Origin: Paenibacillus oryzae
GTDB lineage: Bacteria; Bacillota; Bacilli; Paenibacillales; Paenibacillaceae
Reading direction: 5' to 3'
Length of the DNA stretch: 64,000 bases
Assembly: GCF_001675045.1 (NCBI RefSeq)
Contig: NZ_LYPA01000066.1
Coordinates: 1 to 64,000 of the forward strand
Shown piece by piece: positions 51,318 to 60,208 of the stretch; the stretch's first letter is position 1; every line of letters begins with the position of its first letter. Both the position numbers and the translations under genes were made by a program. The notes beneath the pieces are model-generated. The model ran no database searches. It was given only the letters and a program-made list of their open reading frames with translations, and was not told the origin of the DNA.

Positions 51318-54269
51318 ATGCGGATAAAAAAGAAACAAGGTTTAGCCAGCCTTATCATTATTGCTTTGCTACTAACGATTATCCCTGTACCGCTCCATGC
51401 TGCGCCCGGGACTTCTTTTACCGTGTCGCCTGCAGGCAATCTAGATCTCAGAACATTAACTGAAGGGTATAGCTCCACCAAAGCATTGGAATTGCAGCAA
51501 TACATCACTCTGACCAAAGTAGGCAGTGACGCCATCACGAATTTGACCGCCACCTTAAGCGGAGGTCCCACTTCCAGCTTTTTGATCGGAACCGTCAATG
51601 GAAACTCTCTAGGCGCGGGCGTTATGTCAACCTCCCTTAACATTCGTCCCAAGACAAATGTGCCTGCAGGCACGTACACTGAAACGCTTACGTTTACGGC
51701 AGACGGCGGCCTGAGCGAAAGCATCCAGGTCAGCTTAACCGTAATCGAATTGGTACATGCTGCAACACCTGCTATACATATTCAGCCGATTGGTGAAAGC
51801 GTTGACAAAGATTCTTTTTTGATGCTGGATGTATGGGCAACCGTTAGTGATAGCGGAACACTGGGTTATCAGTGGTTCAGCAACACAACCAACAGTACAA
51901 TCGATGGCACTCCAATTCAAGACGCGAATAGTGAATTCTTTGAGGTCCCGACTGATACAGCAGGCACCACTTATTATTATGTTGGCGTCATCAACAGTAA
52001 TAGTACCGTTAACGGCACTAAATTCACGAGTGTATTTAGTGATGTTGCGGAAGTAAACGTATTGGTTCATGCCTCAGCGCCGAGCATTACGTCCGAGCCC
52101 GCCAACGAAGTTGTGAATACGGGAGACACGTTGACATTAAGCGTGGGAGCCTCATCCCAGGACGGAGGAGACCTGAGCTACCAGTGGTTTAGCAACACAG
52201 TGAACAACGCAAGCGAAGGTACATTGATTCCTGGAGCAGAGAATGCTTCGTTAACCATACCGACCGATGCGCCGGGCACGTTCTACTACTATGCCGTTGT
52301 CACCAACACAAACAACAGCGTGAATGGTGTGAAAACGGCAACCTTAAACAGCCAAATTGCACAAGTAACGATTAATCCAACGTATTCAATTGACCCCATC
52401 GCCAACCAAACTGCGCCTGAGCTGGTTCAAGGCTATACAAGCAGTGACCCTAAAATCATTACAATTAAAAACAGCGGCACAGGAAGCTTAACCGATACGG
52501 CAGTTACACTAAGCGGCAGCGATGCCGATCATTTTGTAGTAACGCAGCCCGATGCTGCTTTAGCCCCAGGTGCAACATCCAGCTTCACCGTTTCTGCAAA
52601 AGCCGGCTTGGCACCTGGGACATATGCCGTCACCGTTACCATTTCCGCAACGAATTTAACCGATGAAAGCTTTTATTTCACTCAAGTTGTAGCTGCGATG
52701 GAATTGCCTGCTATACCACAGCAAACAAACGGAATCGCCGGCAATAGACAGGCCTCCCTCTCTTGGGAAACCGTCACAGGAGCCACTTATTACAACGTCT
52801 ACCGTGTTACAGGAGTAGCGGAGTATGAACTCCTTGATACCATTACCGCAACTTCTTACACTGTTCAGAATCTAACAAACGGAACAACATACGGCTTTGT
52901 TGTTGCTGCTGGGAATAACGGAGGATTAAGTCACTACTCAAATCTCATTCAAGTCACGCCTGCAGCACCTCCCGTTTTTTCACCTCCTCTGTTTCAACAA
53001 GCTAATGAAGCAGTTGAAGTAATCGTTAACGGCAAAGCAGAAAAAGCCGGTATTCTAAAAAAAGAATTCATAAATGGTCAATCCGTTTCAACGATCATGG
53101 TTGATGAAGGGAAGATTCTAGAACGACTTAAAGCCGAAGGAGAAAATCCCGTTATTACCATTCCTTTTACTAGTAATAGCGATGTTGTAATCGGCAAGCT
53201 TAACGGGCAATTGTTGAAGTTAATGGCTGACAGCCAGTCCATAGTGGTGCTCCGCACCCAGCAAGCGTCGTACACCTTGCCATTAAAAGAAATCAATCTT
53301 GCAGCATTGTCTCAACAGCTTGAAGCAGGCGGCGAGCTCGTTGATATCGATTTTCTCATTGAGGTTGCAACACTAAACAATAACGATCTTCATAAAGTAA
53401 AAGAAACCATTTCCGCTAATGGTTTGGCTATGGTAGGCTCCCCAATCCGTTTCACGGTTACTGCAGTATCGGGAGACTCCTCCGTTGAAAATACTCATTT
53501 CAGCACTTATGTAGAGCGATCACTTCAACTTCCTGAAGGCATTGATCCCTCAAAAATAACAACAGGAATTATCGTTGGAGAAGATGGAAGCATGCGTCAC
53601 GTGCCTACAAAAATAGTAACGATAAACGGGCAATATTTTGCCCAAATTAACAGCATGAGCAACAGCGTCTACGCCCTCATCTGGAATACGGCTGCTTATG
53701 ACGATACAACAACACATTGGGCTGGCAAAAGCATTCATAATATGGGCGCCAGGCTTATCGTTAACGGCATAAACGAAAACCAGTTTGCTCCGGACCGAAG
53801 CATTACGCGTGCAGAATTCGCAGCGACCGTGGTACGCGCTCTCGGATTGAAGCTTCAAACATCGCAGAACAGCTTTAAGGATGTGGAGCAAGACGTTTGG
53901 TACAGCAATTTCGTACAAACAGCATCGGCTTATGGCTTAATTAACGGGTTTGAGGACGGCACCTTTAGGCCGCAGGATAGCATTACCCGTCAACAGGGCA
54001 TGCTCATTTTGTCGAAAGCGATGAAGCTAACCGGGCTGAGAGGAGCCGAAAGCATCAGCAGTATTGCCAAAATTCATTATTACAATGATGCAGAACATGT
54101 AGCGGCCTGGGCGGTTGCAGGCGTGGAGGATGCCTTAAGCGGGGGCATCGTTTCAGGCAAAGACAGCCGAATCCTGGCGCCGCAAGCTGACATTACTAGA
54201 GCTGAGGCAGCCGTCATGATTGAGCGGCTGCTGCAAAACTCCAGTTTAATAAACGAAACAAGTAAGTAA
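51318..54269 (+). CDS. SLH-domain surface protein with Ig-like and Fn3 modules
   Basis: A 983-residue exported cell-surface protein. The signal peptide is MRIKKKQGLASLIIIALLLT to LHA (about residue 28). Modules in order: choice-of-anchor-like beta domain (about 30-145), two Ig-like domains with matching GYQWFSNT and SYQWFSNT motifs (about 150-345), a second anchor-like domain (about 350-460), fibronectin III (about 465-550: RQASLSWETVTGATYYNVYR), a linker domain and three S-layer homology repeats (about 800-970: WAGKSIHNMGARLIVNGINE, FKDVEQDVWYSNFVQTASAY, INGFEDGTFRPQDSITRQQG). SLH repeats bind pyruvylated secondary cell wall polymer. No catalytic domain is evident. AGGAGG lies upstream, and a strong terminator follows. 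Confidence 0.92.
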   Translation: MRIKKKQGLASLIIIALLLTIIPVPLHAAPGTSFTVSPAGNLDLRTLTEGYSSTKALELQQYITLTKVGSDAITNLTATLSGGPTSSFLIGTVNGNSLGAGVMSTSLNIRPKTNVPAGTYTETLTFTADGGLSESIQVSLTVIELVHAATPAIHIQPIGESVDKDSFLMLDVWATVSDSGTLGYQWFSNTTNSTIDGTPIQDANSEFFEVPTDTAGTTYYYVGVINSNSTVNGTKFTSVFSDVAEVNVLVHASAPSITSEPANEVVNTGDTLTLSVGASSQDGGDLSYQWFSNTVNNASEGTLIPGAENASLTIPTDAPGTFYYYAVVTNTNNSVNGVKTATLNSQIAQVTINPTYSIDPIANQTAPELVQGYTSSDPKIITIKNSGTGSLTDTAVTLSGSDADHFVVTQPDAALAPGATSSFTVSAKAGLAPGTYAVTVTISATNLTDESFYFTQVVAAMELPAIPQQTNGIAGNRQASLSWETVTGATYYNVYRVTGVAEYELLDTITATSYTVQNLTNGTTYGFVVAAGNNGGLSHYSNLIQVTPAAPPVFSPPLFQQANEAVEVIVNGKAEKAGILKKEFINGQSVSTIMVDEGKILERLKAEGENPVITIPFTSNSDVVIGKLNGQLLKLMADSQSIVVLRTQQASYTLPLKEINLAALSQQLEAGGELVDIDFLIEVATLNNNDLHKVKETISANGLAMVGSPIRFTVTAVSGDSSVENTHFSTYVERSLQLPEGIDPSKITTGIIVGEDGSMRHVPTKIVTINGQYFAQINSMSNSVYALIWNTAAYDDTTTHWAGKSIHNMGARLIVNGINENQFAPDRSITRAEFAATVVRALGLKLQTSQNSFKDVEQDVWYSNFVQTASAYGLINGFEDGTFRPQDSITRQQGMLILSKAMKLTGLRGAESISSIAKIHYYNDAEHVAAWAVAGVEDALSGGIVSGKDSRILAPQADITRAEAAVMIERLLQNSSLINETSK

Positions 54270-54297
54270 AACTTGCAGCAGCCCTAAACAGCTCTGG

Positions 54298-54346
54298 CAC
54301 CCCTTTCGACTCCCCCTTTCATCGGAAGTCGAAAGGGGTGTTTTTT
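54298..54346 (+). terminator. terminator of the SLH gene
   Basis: CACCCCTTTCGACT (54298-54311) and AGTCGAAAGGGGTG (54327-54340) form a perfect 14-bp stem followed by T6. It is the clearest intrinsic terminator in the window. Confidence 0.92.
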
Positions 54347-54435
54347 GTTGTTTGTAAAAATATTGATATTCTTGTATTCTTATATTTATTGCTTTTATTA
54401 TGGTTATTCACCAAGAAACGGAGACTGTGCTTGTT

Positions 54436-55728
54436 ATGAAATCTTCATCCTTTTTAACTCGGCCCTTCTATTTTCTCTGGACTACTCAAACCGCGGCGAA
54501 TGCCGCAGATGTACTTTACATTATGGCGCTTACGGTGCTGGTGCTGGATCAGACCAATTCATTAATATCTGCCGCACTAATGCCGCTTATGCGCAGTGGC
54601 GCCCAAATGCTGAGTAGTCTGATTGCTCCGCTGCTGATCAATCGCTTCAAGCTGCCCTCCTTGCTGCTGCTATCGCAGACAGGTCAATTCCTGTTATTTC
54701 TTTGCCTGGCTATTTATTTGCAAATAAATGGGCAAAGCTCTTCATTGCTAATCGTTTTTGCGCTTGTGTTCGTTATGTCTTTCCTTGATGGGTGGACAAC
54801 CCCAGCAAGAAACGCTCTCATTCCCCGGCTGATCAGTCATGAACAAGGACTGATCAAAGCCAACAGTTTGATTAGCATTAGCGACCAGGTTGTTCAGTTC
54901 GCTGGGTGGGGCTTAAGCGGAGTTATTGTTGTCATCATGGGCCCCACTCCTACCTTGCTTCTAACCGCAGTAATCTATGGGATGGCAGCTGCTTTTACGC
55001 TTGGCGTTAAGGAACCTGCAGATCCCGTAGCCGTTAACCAACGGACGGATGCTTATCCAGATAAACAGGCGGTACCTGCCGCTTCAAGATGGCATACGTT
55101 GACTGAAGGCTGGAAATTAATATGGGCTATGCCGCGCCTGCGGATGCTTACCTTTATGGATATGATCGATATGCTTGGTGGTTCAGTCTGGGTTGGCGCT
55201 TTTACACTTGCTTTCGTGCAAGTGGCACTTGGACAAGGTGAAGAATGGTGGGGCTTTATTAATGCGGCTTATTTTGCGGGAACGGTTGGTGGAGGACTTC
55301 TGGTATTAGCTTTAGCCCGTACTATTGGCAATCGCTACCTTGCAGCTATGCTGATCGGCATGACGGGTTACGGTGTGCTGACCGTCTTCTATGCACTTAA
55401 CACCTCCCCTTTCATCGCACTTGTTCTCGTGCTGCTTATGGGACCTTTTGCAGAGCTGTCCATCATTAACCGACGTACCCTGATTCAGCGCAGCGTAGTC
55501 AAGCAAATGCTGCCTAAAGTATTGTCTGCACAGGCCTCCTTGTTGCATTTGTTTTTTTGTATTTCGCTGCTTGTGATGGCAGGTCTTGCTGAGAGCATTG
55601 GTATTGTCAACTTGTATCTGGTAGCTGCACTCCTCACCCTGCTGGCACTTTTTGCAGGCCTGCTAGGACGGAAAACCTTCCGTGACACAGAGTCGCAAGA
55701 CACTGACTACACTGATAGCTCTATATGA
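54436..55728 (+). CDS. MFS transporter
   Basis: A 430-residue major facilitator with about twelve helices. FLWTTQTAANAADVLYIMAL starts helix 1, FLDGWTTPARNALIPRLISH is the helix 4-5 loop (the D-x-x-x-x-P-A-R-x-A pattern of MFS_3-type drug exporters), and KANSLISISDQVVQFAGWGL follows. Drug or siderophore export is likely but not shown. ATG 54436 has GGAG 11-12 bases upstream; the in-frame ATG at 54400 lacks a ribosome binding site. Confidence 0.88.
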   Translation: MKSSSFLTRPFYFLWTTQTAANAADVLYIMALTVLVLDQTNSLISAALMPLMRSGAQMLSSLIAPLLINRFKLPSLLLLSQTGQFLLFLCLAIYLQINGQSSSLLIVFALVFVMSFLDGWTTPARNALIPRLISHEQGLIKANSLISISDQVVQFAGWGLSGVIVVIMGPTPTLLLTAVIYGMAAAFTLGVKEPADPVAVNQRTDAYPDKQAVPAASRWHTLTEGWKLIWAMPRLRMLTFMDMIDMLGGSVWVGAFTLAFVQVALGQGEEWWGFINAAYFAGTVGGGLLVLALARTIGNRYLAAMLIGMTGYGVLTVFYALNTSPFIALVLVLLMGPFAELSIINRRTLIQRSVVKQMLPKVLSAQASLLHLFFCISLLVMAGLAESIGIVNLYLVAALLTLLALFAGLLGRKTFRDTESQDTDYTDSSI

Positions 55729-55819
55729 TCCTAACAAATATAATGATCTGAAGGGAGAAAAAGCCAATGAATACTATTGTTGAGTATCCTTTGGCTTTTT
55801 TATTTCCGAATTCTTTACT

Positions 55820-56881
55820 CTATATATGGCTCAAGTTTTTCAATTGTTCTTCGCTAAGATGCGTTATCCCCGGCAATCCGGTTTTGACAGCAACTCCCCA
55901 ACCAAATCCTTCGCGCTGCGTCACTTCGGCGCGTACAGTATTAACGCCTTTCCTCCATTTAACCGGTACGCTTACAAAATCAGGACGTATGCGCCCGTCA
56001 TGACTTGGGGGCTGCCAGAGCCAATCTCCCTGATAAACTTCGATATCGTTAATCCACAGCCGGATTGAGTCGCTGTATCCAAGCGATAACAGAGCTTCCG
56101 TCTCTTCTTGAAGCAGGAAACCGCTTTTGGCTTCGGCTACCAGACCTGGTTTCGCCTCACAAATACGATTGAGATTAAGGGTTCCGTTTTCCTCCACTAT
56201 GCCTTTTATCCATGGCTCAGCCCTCTCTGGCATCAGCAGGTTTTTCACCATCCACTCAGTCAGGAACGCTCCCGCTTCCGGTTGCCTCCGGTTGATGGCG
56301 CCAGCTTGAACAGGGTCAGAAAAAACACGCTCAGTAGTGGGGATTTCCTCAATCGAAAAATTCCGTATGTAAACCGGCACATAATTCCAAAAGCCCACCT
56401 TACCCAGCCGTTCCCCGCCATGCTGCAGATTTGAAATAACAAGCATCGGATCAGGTTGATCATCCAAAAAAACCTTTGCTCCCTCCGGACCAACCTCAAC
56501 GGCAAACCGATGCCAGGCTCCTGTCGTATCAGGCAGCGGCTTTTGATAAGCTGGACCGTTGTAAATTTGCCAAGTCATCGACCCGTTTATGATTGGATCA
56601 TATTGAATTTCAATCGGCGCTAAATAAACAAGCTCATAGTTCCTTTCGTCCTTTGCCCCAAAAATCAAGCCGACAAAGCCCACTTCGCCAGGTATCGCCA
56701 CCTCTGCCTCCAAACGAAACGAAGAGAACGTCACTTCCTCACGAAGAAAAAAAGCTGAATTCATTTGGTTCAAATATAACGTCTCTTTACCCTTCCATTC
56801 TCCCGAAATTGCCCTGGTCTCTCCCCCATTAAATGGTTCCAGGTCATCCCACAAAGCATACACACGTTTCTCTGCCATCAT
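55820..56881 (-). CDS. two-domain ConA-like protein, unknown function
   Basis: A 353-residue protein with no signal peptide. Residues about 25-190 look like a concanavalin A-like (LamG/3-keto-glycoside hydrolase-like) jelly roll: FFLREEVTFSSFRLEAEVAI, LIFGAKDERNYELVYLAPIE, GAWHRFAVEVGPEGAKVFLD and LGKVGFWNYVPVYIRNFSI. The second part (about 195-353) resembles the carbohydrate-binding or beta-sandwich ends of glycosidases: SDSIRLWINDIEVYQGDW, KWRKGVNTVRAEVTQREGFG. Carbohydrate binding or cleavage is possible. ATG 56881 is chosen for GGGAGG about 10 bases upstream. It is divergent from the Lrp gene. Confidence 0.7.
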   Translation of the reverse strand: MMAEKRVYALWDDLEPFNGGETRAISGEWKGKETLYLNQMNSAFFLREEVTFSSFRLEAEVAIPGEVGFVGLIFGAKDERNYELVYLAPIEIQYDPIINGSMTWQIYNGPAYQKPLPDTTGAWHRFAVEVGPEGAKVFLDDQPDPMLVISNLQHGGERLGKVGFWNYVPVYIRNFSIEEIPTTERVFSDPVQAGAINRRQPEAGAFLTEWMVKNLLMPERAEPWIKGIVEENGTLNLNRICEAKPGLVAEAKSGFLLQEETEALLSLGYSDSIRLWINDIEVYQGDWLWQPPSHDGRIRPDFVSVPVKWRKGVNTVRAEVTQREGFGWGVAVKTGLPGITHLSEEQLKNLSHI

Positions 56882-57004
56882 TCGTCTCATGCCTCCCTTT
56901 CCAATATTTCCATTCTAAATTATCATTGATTGTAACGAACCGTACAGATTCAAAATAACGAAAATAGTTGAAAATACTTGAATTTTGAAAGAGGTTGAAT
57001 ATAA

Positions 57005-57430
57005 GTGGATCATACGGATAAACGCATTCTCGAGGAATTGAGCAAGGATGGCAGAATTTCTATGAAGCAATTGGGAGAAAAGGTTCATTTGAGCGGTCAG
57101 GCTGCAGCCAATCGGGTAGCGCGGCTTCAGGAGGAGCAAGTGATTGAAGGGTATACAATTACCCTGAACTATACAAAAACCGGACAAGCTTTACATACGT
57201 TTATTACGATATTGACGATTAGCTACGATCATCAGCCCCTTTTTTCATTTCTCGAAACAAAAACCATCCATATTCTCAAACGCTTCAAAATTAGCGGAGA
57301 AGGCTGTTATTTGCTGGAATGCCGCTTTCACTCCAACGATGAACTCAACTCCTTCCTGGACGAGCTTTCGCATCTAGCCAACTACCGGTTAAATATTGTG
57401 GTAGGAGACATGTCCACATTTTCCGATTAA
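57005..57430 (+). CDS. Lrp/AsnC family regulator
   Basis: A 141-residue feast/famine regulator. The helix-turn-helix is at residues about 5-50 (KRILEELSKDGRISMKQLGE, then KVHLSGQAAANRVARLQEEQ) and a RAM-like effector domain follows (GEGCYLLECRFHSNDELNSF). The GTG start has GAGG ten bases upstream. It is close to the usual 150 residues. It lies 50 bases before the sigma factor gene but has its own start region; a shared transcript is possible. Confidence 0.9.
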   Translation: MDHTDKRILEELSKDGRISMKQLGEKVHLSGQAAANRVARLQEEQVIEGYTITLNYTKTGQALHTFITILTISYDHQPLFSFLETKTIHILKRFKISGEGCYLLECRFHSNDELNSFLDELSHLANYRLNIVVGDMSTFSD

Positions 57431-57433
57431 AAA

Positions 57434-57461
57434 TGAACCCATCCCAGCTATCATTTGTCTA
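57434..57461 (+). promoter_or_regulatory. candidate ECF promoter of the sigma factor operon
   Basis: TGAACC (57434-57439), a 16-base spacer and TGTCTA (57456-57461) resemble the ECF pattern TGAAAC-N16-CGTCTA of Bacillus sigma W/V/M-type factors. It lies 20 bases before the sigma factor start, where an autoregulated ECF promoter would be expected. Confidence 0.5.
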
Positions 57462-57480
57462 TATAGTGAGGTGATAAAGG

Positions 57481-58014
57481 TTGAGTCACGATTCTTTAAA
57501 GCATTTGACCGAAATGGATCCACTGACTTTGGAAAGCCTGTTGACAAGATACGGACAAGAGGTATGGAATTATGCTTTTTTTATAACAAAAAACAGGGTC
57601 ATGTCCGACGACATTACACAGGATGTTTTCATTCAAGTCTACCGGCATGTCACTTCTTTTAGAGGGGAGGCCTCGGTTAAAACCTGGTTAATGAAGATAA
57701 CCCGGAACATCAGCTACAACTACCGCAACTCGGCTTTTTTCAAAAAGGTGTTTCTCATCAATATCGTTTCCGGTGAACATAATCATTCCGCAGAACAATC
57801 TTTTATCGAAAAAGAAGCAACAAATGCCGTCTGGGAGCAAGTGTTCAACCTGCCAACAAAATACCGGGAAGTACTCGTGCTGCATGCCAAATACCAGCTC
57901 TCCATCAAAGAAATAGCCGATATCCTGAAAATCCCGCAGGGGACAGTTAAGTCACGGTTGTTTACGGCGCGAAAGAAAATGTCTGTTCTATTGAAAAAGG
58001 AGGAATTCCGTTGA
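57481..58014 (+). CDS. ECF-type RNA polymerase sigma factor
   Basis: A 177-residue ECF sigma factor. Region 2 has MDPLTLESLLTRYGQEVWNY, then DDITQDVFIQVYRHVTSFRG and KTWLMKITRNISYNYRNSAF (residues about 10-80). Region 4 (about 118-170) has FNLPTKYREVLVLHAKYQLS and KEIADILKIPQGTVKSRLFT. The TTG start has GAGGTG 7 bases upstream. Its stop overlaps the start of the next gene, so it is translationally coupled to a membrane partner. A promoter-like ECF motif lies just upstream. Confidence 0.92.
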   Translation: MSHDSLKHLTEMDPLTLESLLTRYGQEVWNYAFFITKNRVMSDDITQDVFIQVYRHVTSFRGEASVKTWLMKITRNISYNYRNSAFFKKVFLINIVSGEHNHSAEQSFIEKEATNAVWEQVFNLPTKYREVLVLHAKYQLSIKEIADILKIPQGTVKSRLFTARKKMSVLLKKEEFR

Positions 58015-58868
58015 AACCAGAAACTCCCGATTGGTACAAATCACTGCAAAGCAACCCCTTAAAAACAGAAACGTTCAGTCATCAGTTGGCGTTTAAAATA
58101 AAAAGCGAAGCACTGTCGCCGTCCATCAAAAAGGGGTCATTTGTACGCCGTCTATCGTTAATCAGCTTTTCAATACTAGCGGGTGTCATAGGGTTAATGC
58201 TGTTAATCAATAAAACGGAGGTTTTGGAATCCCTTCAAATTGATGTCGTTCCATCCAGCAATAGCTCGAATTCAAACAATAGCCCGGTATCCATTCCTAC
58301 TTCCGCAGCGGGACCGCATTTGACGCAACCCGGCCAAACGCCAACCGATGAGGAATGGGAAACCTTGATTAATAAAAACAATCCATCTACTTACAAAGAA
58401 TTTCTGGATAAGGCACAAATAAATGAAAACGTGATGTTGGTTTTTTCAAGAAAGCTGCTGGAATACAAGGGCCATCAGTCCATATCCGTAGGCTTTGATT
58501 ATTTGGAATGGACCTCTAGAGAATGGAAAACGTCACAAAGCGTTTTCTACCATATGAGAAGAGATGAAAGCGGCATTTTCTACTTTCAGAGAGGAAATAA
58601 CAAAGAGGTTCCCGAGGAGCGTTTAATTACGGCATGGAGCGGATTGGACAATACCCCCCTGCTTTATGGCATGGTTATTGATTCAGAAATTTCCCAAATA
58701 CGGATTACAGACGGGAAGCAAGAGCAGCATCTGGCTAAGATTATCCCGCATAGCGATGGGTATACCTATTGGTATGCAGAAATGTCTTCCCGCGAAGAAC
58801 CTTACACCGTGGAAAGCCTGAATTCCGAAGGGCAAGTCCTCACGAGCGACGTTTTCTATTCATATTAA
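58011..58868 (+). CDS. putative anti-sigma or sensor membrane protein
   Basis: A 285-residue protein with one membrane helix (about residues 47-66, LISFSILAGVIGLMLLIN). The first 45 residues are cytosolic and the rest lies outside. A Ser/Asn/Pro/Thr linker (about 75-105) precedes an outer domain of about 180 residues (TLINKNNPSTYKEFLDKAQI, SVFYHMRRDESGIFYFQRGN). The TTG start at 58011 has AAGGAGG and overlaps the sigma gene by 4 bases; such partners are normally anti-sigma factors. No zinc-binding HxxxCxxC motif is present, so this would not be a ZAS-type anti-sigma. The outer domain is not recognised. Confidence 0.72.
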   Translation: MKPETPDWYKSLQSNPLKTETFSHQLAFKIKSEALSPSIKKGSFVRRLSLISFSILAGVIGLMLLINKTEVLESLQIDVVPSSNSSNSNNSPVSIPTSAAGPHLTQPGQTPTDEEWETLINKNNPSTYKEFLDKAQINENVMLVFSRKLLEYKGHQSISVGFDYLEWTSREWKTSQSVFYHMRRDESGIFYFQRGNNKEVPEERLITAWSGLDNTPLLYGMVIDSEISQIRITDGKQEQHLAKIIPHSDGYTYWYAEMSSREEPYTVESLNSEGQVLTSDVFYSY

Positions 58869-59111
58869 AAATGGACATAGGCAAACCCTTGCGAGCCAAA
58901 GCTTCGTAACGGTCTTAGGTTAATTCACTGCCCTCTGGTCAATAAAGGAGGAATATAGCGTATATGGCAGGATGTTTTCGACCGCCTTTGGCTCTGAAAA
59001 TCTCACACCGTCTGAAAGTTGTATATGGGAAAATATGCTCCGTTAAGCCATTTTCCATCTGTATCGGTGTTCGTTATACTTTTAGAAGACCGATTCAAAA
59101 CATAATGGAGG

Positions 59112-59300
59112 GTGATTACACTGAGTTATGTAGACCTGTTGGGACGTCGGAGCACTATTTTAAAACACCGGTTGGACAAAATGCTTAGAAAAGAAAATGC
59201 GCAAGGGCTAAACAGCCAGGAACGATACTTTTATCTATCCATTATTAAAGAGTGGCATCAGGTGGAAAGCGAGCTTAATTCGGCACGAAAAAACTCGTAA
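59112..59300 (+). CDS. small basic protein, hypothetical
   Basis: A 59-63-residue basic protein with the content of a helical peptide (LLGRRSTILKHRLDKMLRKE, then NSQERYFYLSIIKEWHQVES). GGAGG (59106-59110) fits best with a CTG at 59121 as start, because the GTG at 59112 overlaps the site. A promoter-like TATACT lies about 35 bases upstream. The good ribosome binding site and coding-like composition support a real gene; no family recognised. Confidence 0.5.
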   Translation: MITLSYVDLLGRRSTILKHRLDKMLRKENAQGLNSQERYFYLSIIKEWHQVESELNSARKNS

Positions 59301-59371
59301 GCACAATACAAGATTTTAAGGGACCATGGCAAAAAAGCTAATAAAAATAGATGGCGAATTATAGTCAAAAA

Positions 59372-59390
59372 GCCGTGCATTACGCACGGC
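59372..59390 (-). terminator. terminator of the cat gene
   Basis: GCCGTGC (59372-59378) and GCACGGC (59384-59390) form a 7-bp stem, with TTTTTGAC after it on the minus strand. It lies 55 bases after the leftward stop codon. Confidence 0.72.
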
Positions 59391-59445
59391 CTTTGCTTGC
59401 CCAAGGATGGATGCTTGGGCGGCTTTGGCCCTATCAACTAATGAA

Positions 59446-60105
59446 CTAGCGGATTTCCAGCCAGTCCGGACAACCGTCGGCCAAAGCCTGAAGCTCTTGA
59501 AACAACAAGCCGGCATGATAGCCGTCGCAGACCGCGTGATGAAGCTGCACGGACAAGGGCAGACATATTCTATCGCCCCTTGCGGCATATTTCCCGATTG
59601 TAAAAATCGGCAGCAAATAAGCGCCTTCGGAAGCAACGTTTAAGTTAAATGCCGTAAAGTTAATCCACGGAATACAGGACACCGGAAACGTATTAGGCGG
59701 TTCGCTTGGGTCCGGGAATAGCGTTTTTTCATGCTTGAAGGCTTCCATTTGTGCAAGGCATCCCTTATAAAAGACCGGAAACTCTGCATCAAACGGCGCC
59801 CAAATACTCGAAAACGTCTTGTTTTCTTCGTGAAATATCGTAAACCCGGGAGACATCCAATCCCAAAACCCCAGTTCTCCCTCCGCATTATAGCAGGTAC
59901 GAAATTGCTCGTGGCGATTCACTACCGTTGTGATCATGTAGATAAATGCCGGATATAATTTTAGTCCCTGGCGCTTTAGCTCCGCTAACAAAAGAGTGAT
60001 ATCTATTTCAGCCGTTATGCTGAACGTACAGGGTACACTTTTGGTATAGTGCTCGAAATAAGGTTTTCTGGCCCAGTTATTTATAGAGATTATATTAAAG
60101 TTCAT
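59446..60105 (-). CDS. cat: chloramphenicol acetyltransferase (type A)
   Basis: A 219-residue trimeric acetyltransferase that O-acetylates chloramphenicol with acetyl-CoA. The catalytic motif QLHHAVCDGYH (catalytic His about 190) is intact, and the family motifs WARKPYFEHYTKSVPCTFSI, FYPAFIYMI-like LYPAFIYMITTVVNRHEQFR and FPVSCIPWINFTAFNLNV are present. ATG 60105 is preceded by GGAGG nine bases upstream. That ribosome binding site is sequestered in a hairpin and preceded by a leader peptide (see attenuator entry), as in inducible cat genes. It shares strand and close spacing with the DUF3237 and PNPOx-like genes before it. No mobile element flanks it, so it is probably intrinsic. Confidence 0.92.
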   Translation of the reverse strand: MNFNIISINNWARKPYFEHYTKSVPCTFSITAEIDITLLLAELKRQGLKLYPAFIYMITTVVNRHEQFRTCYNAEGELGFWDWMSPGFTIFHEENKTFSSIWAPFDAEFPVFYKGCLAQMEAFKHEKTLFPDPSEPPNTFPVSCIPWINFTAFNLNVASEGAYLLPIFTIGKYAARGDRICLPLSVQLHHAVCDGYHAGLLFQELQALADGCPDWLEIR

Positions 60106-60113
60106 ATTGTTCA

Positions 60114-60143
60114 CCCTCCTAAAATATTTGAATTTCAGGAGGG
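60114..60143 (-). promoter_or_regulatory. translation attenuator hairpin of cat
   Basis: On the minus strand CCCTCCT (60143-60137) pairs perfectly with AGGAGGG (60120-60114), and after one mismatch AAAT pairs with ATTT, leaving a six-base loop. The right arm is the cat ribosome binding site. The left arm overlaps the end of the leader peptide gene (its last two sense codons are CCC TCC). A ribosome stalled in the leader would open the hairpin and free the site. Confidence 0.82.
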
Positions 60144-60173
60144 AACATCAACCGCCTTAACCATGTCCTTCAT
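60135..60173 (-). CDS. cat leader peptide
   Basis: A 12-codon frame, MKDMVKAVDVPS then TGA. AAAAAGG lies 6 bases before its ATG. It ends inside the 5' arm of the attenuator hairpin, the position of the 5- to 19-residue leader peptides of inducible cat and erm genes. Its sequence differs from the classical MVKTDK and MKKSEDYSS leaders that I know. Conservation in relatives would confirm it. Confidence 0.7.
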   Translation of the reverse strand: MKDMVKAVDVPS

Positions 60174-60208
60174 CACACGCCTTTTTAATCTGATCAGCAT
60201 TATAATCA

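Noticed and set aside
58964..59188. 74-residue frame beginning MAGCFRPPLALKISH
   Set aside because: AAAGGAGG precedes it at 12 bases, but the frame overlaps the better small gene at 59112 and resembles no protein; I left it out for lack of support.
59446..60186. cat as a recently acquired resistance gene
   Set aside because: No transposase or repeats flank it, base composition is like its neighbours, and it sits in a chromosomal gene string; intrinsic origin is simpler.
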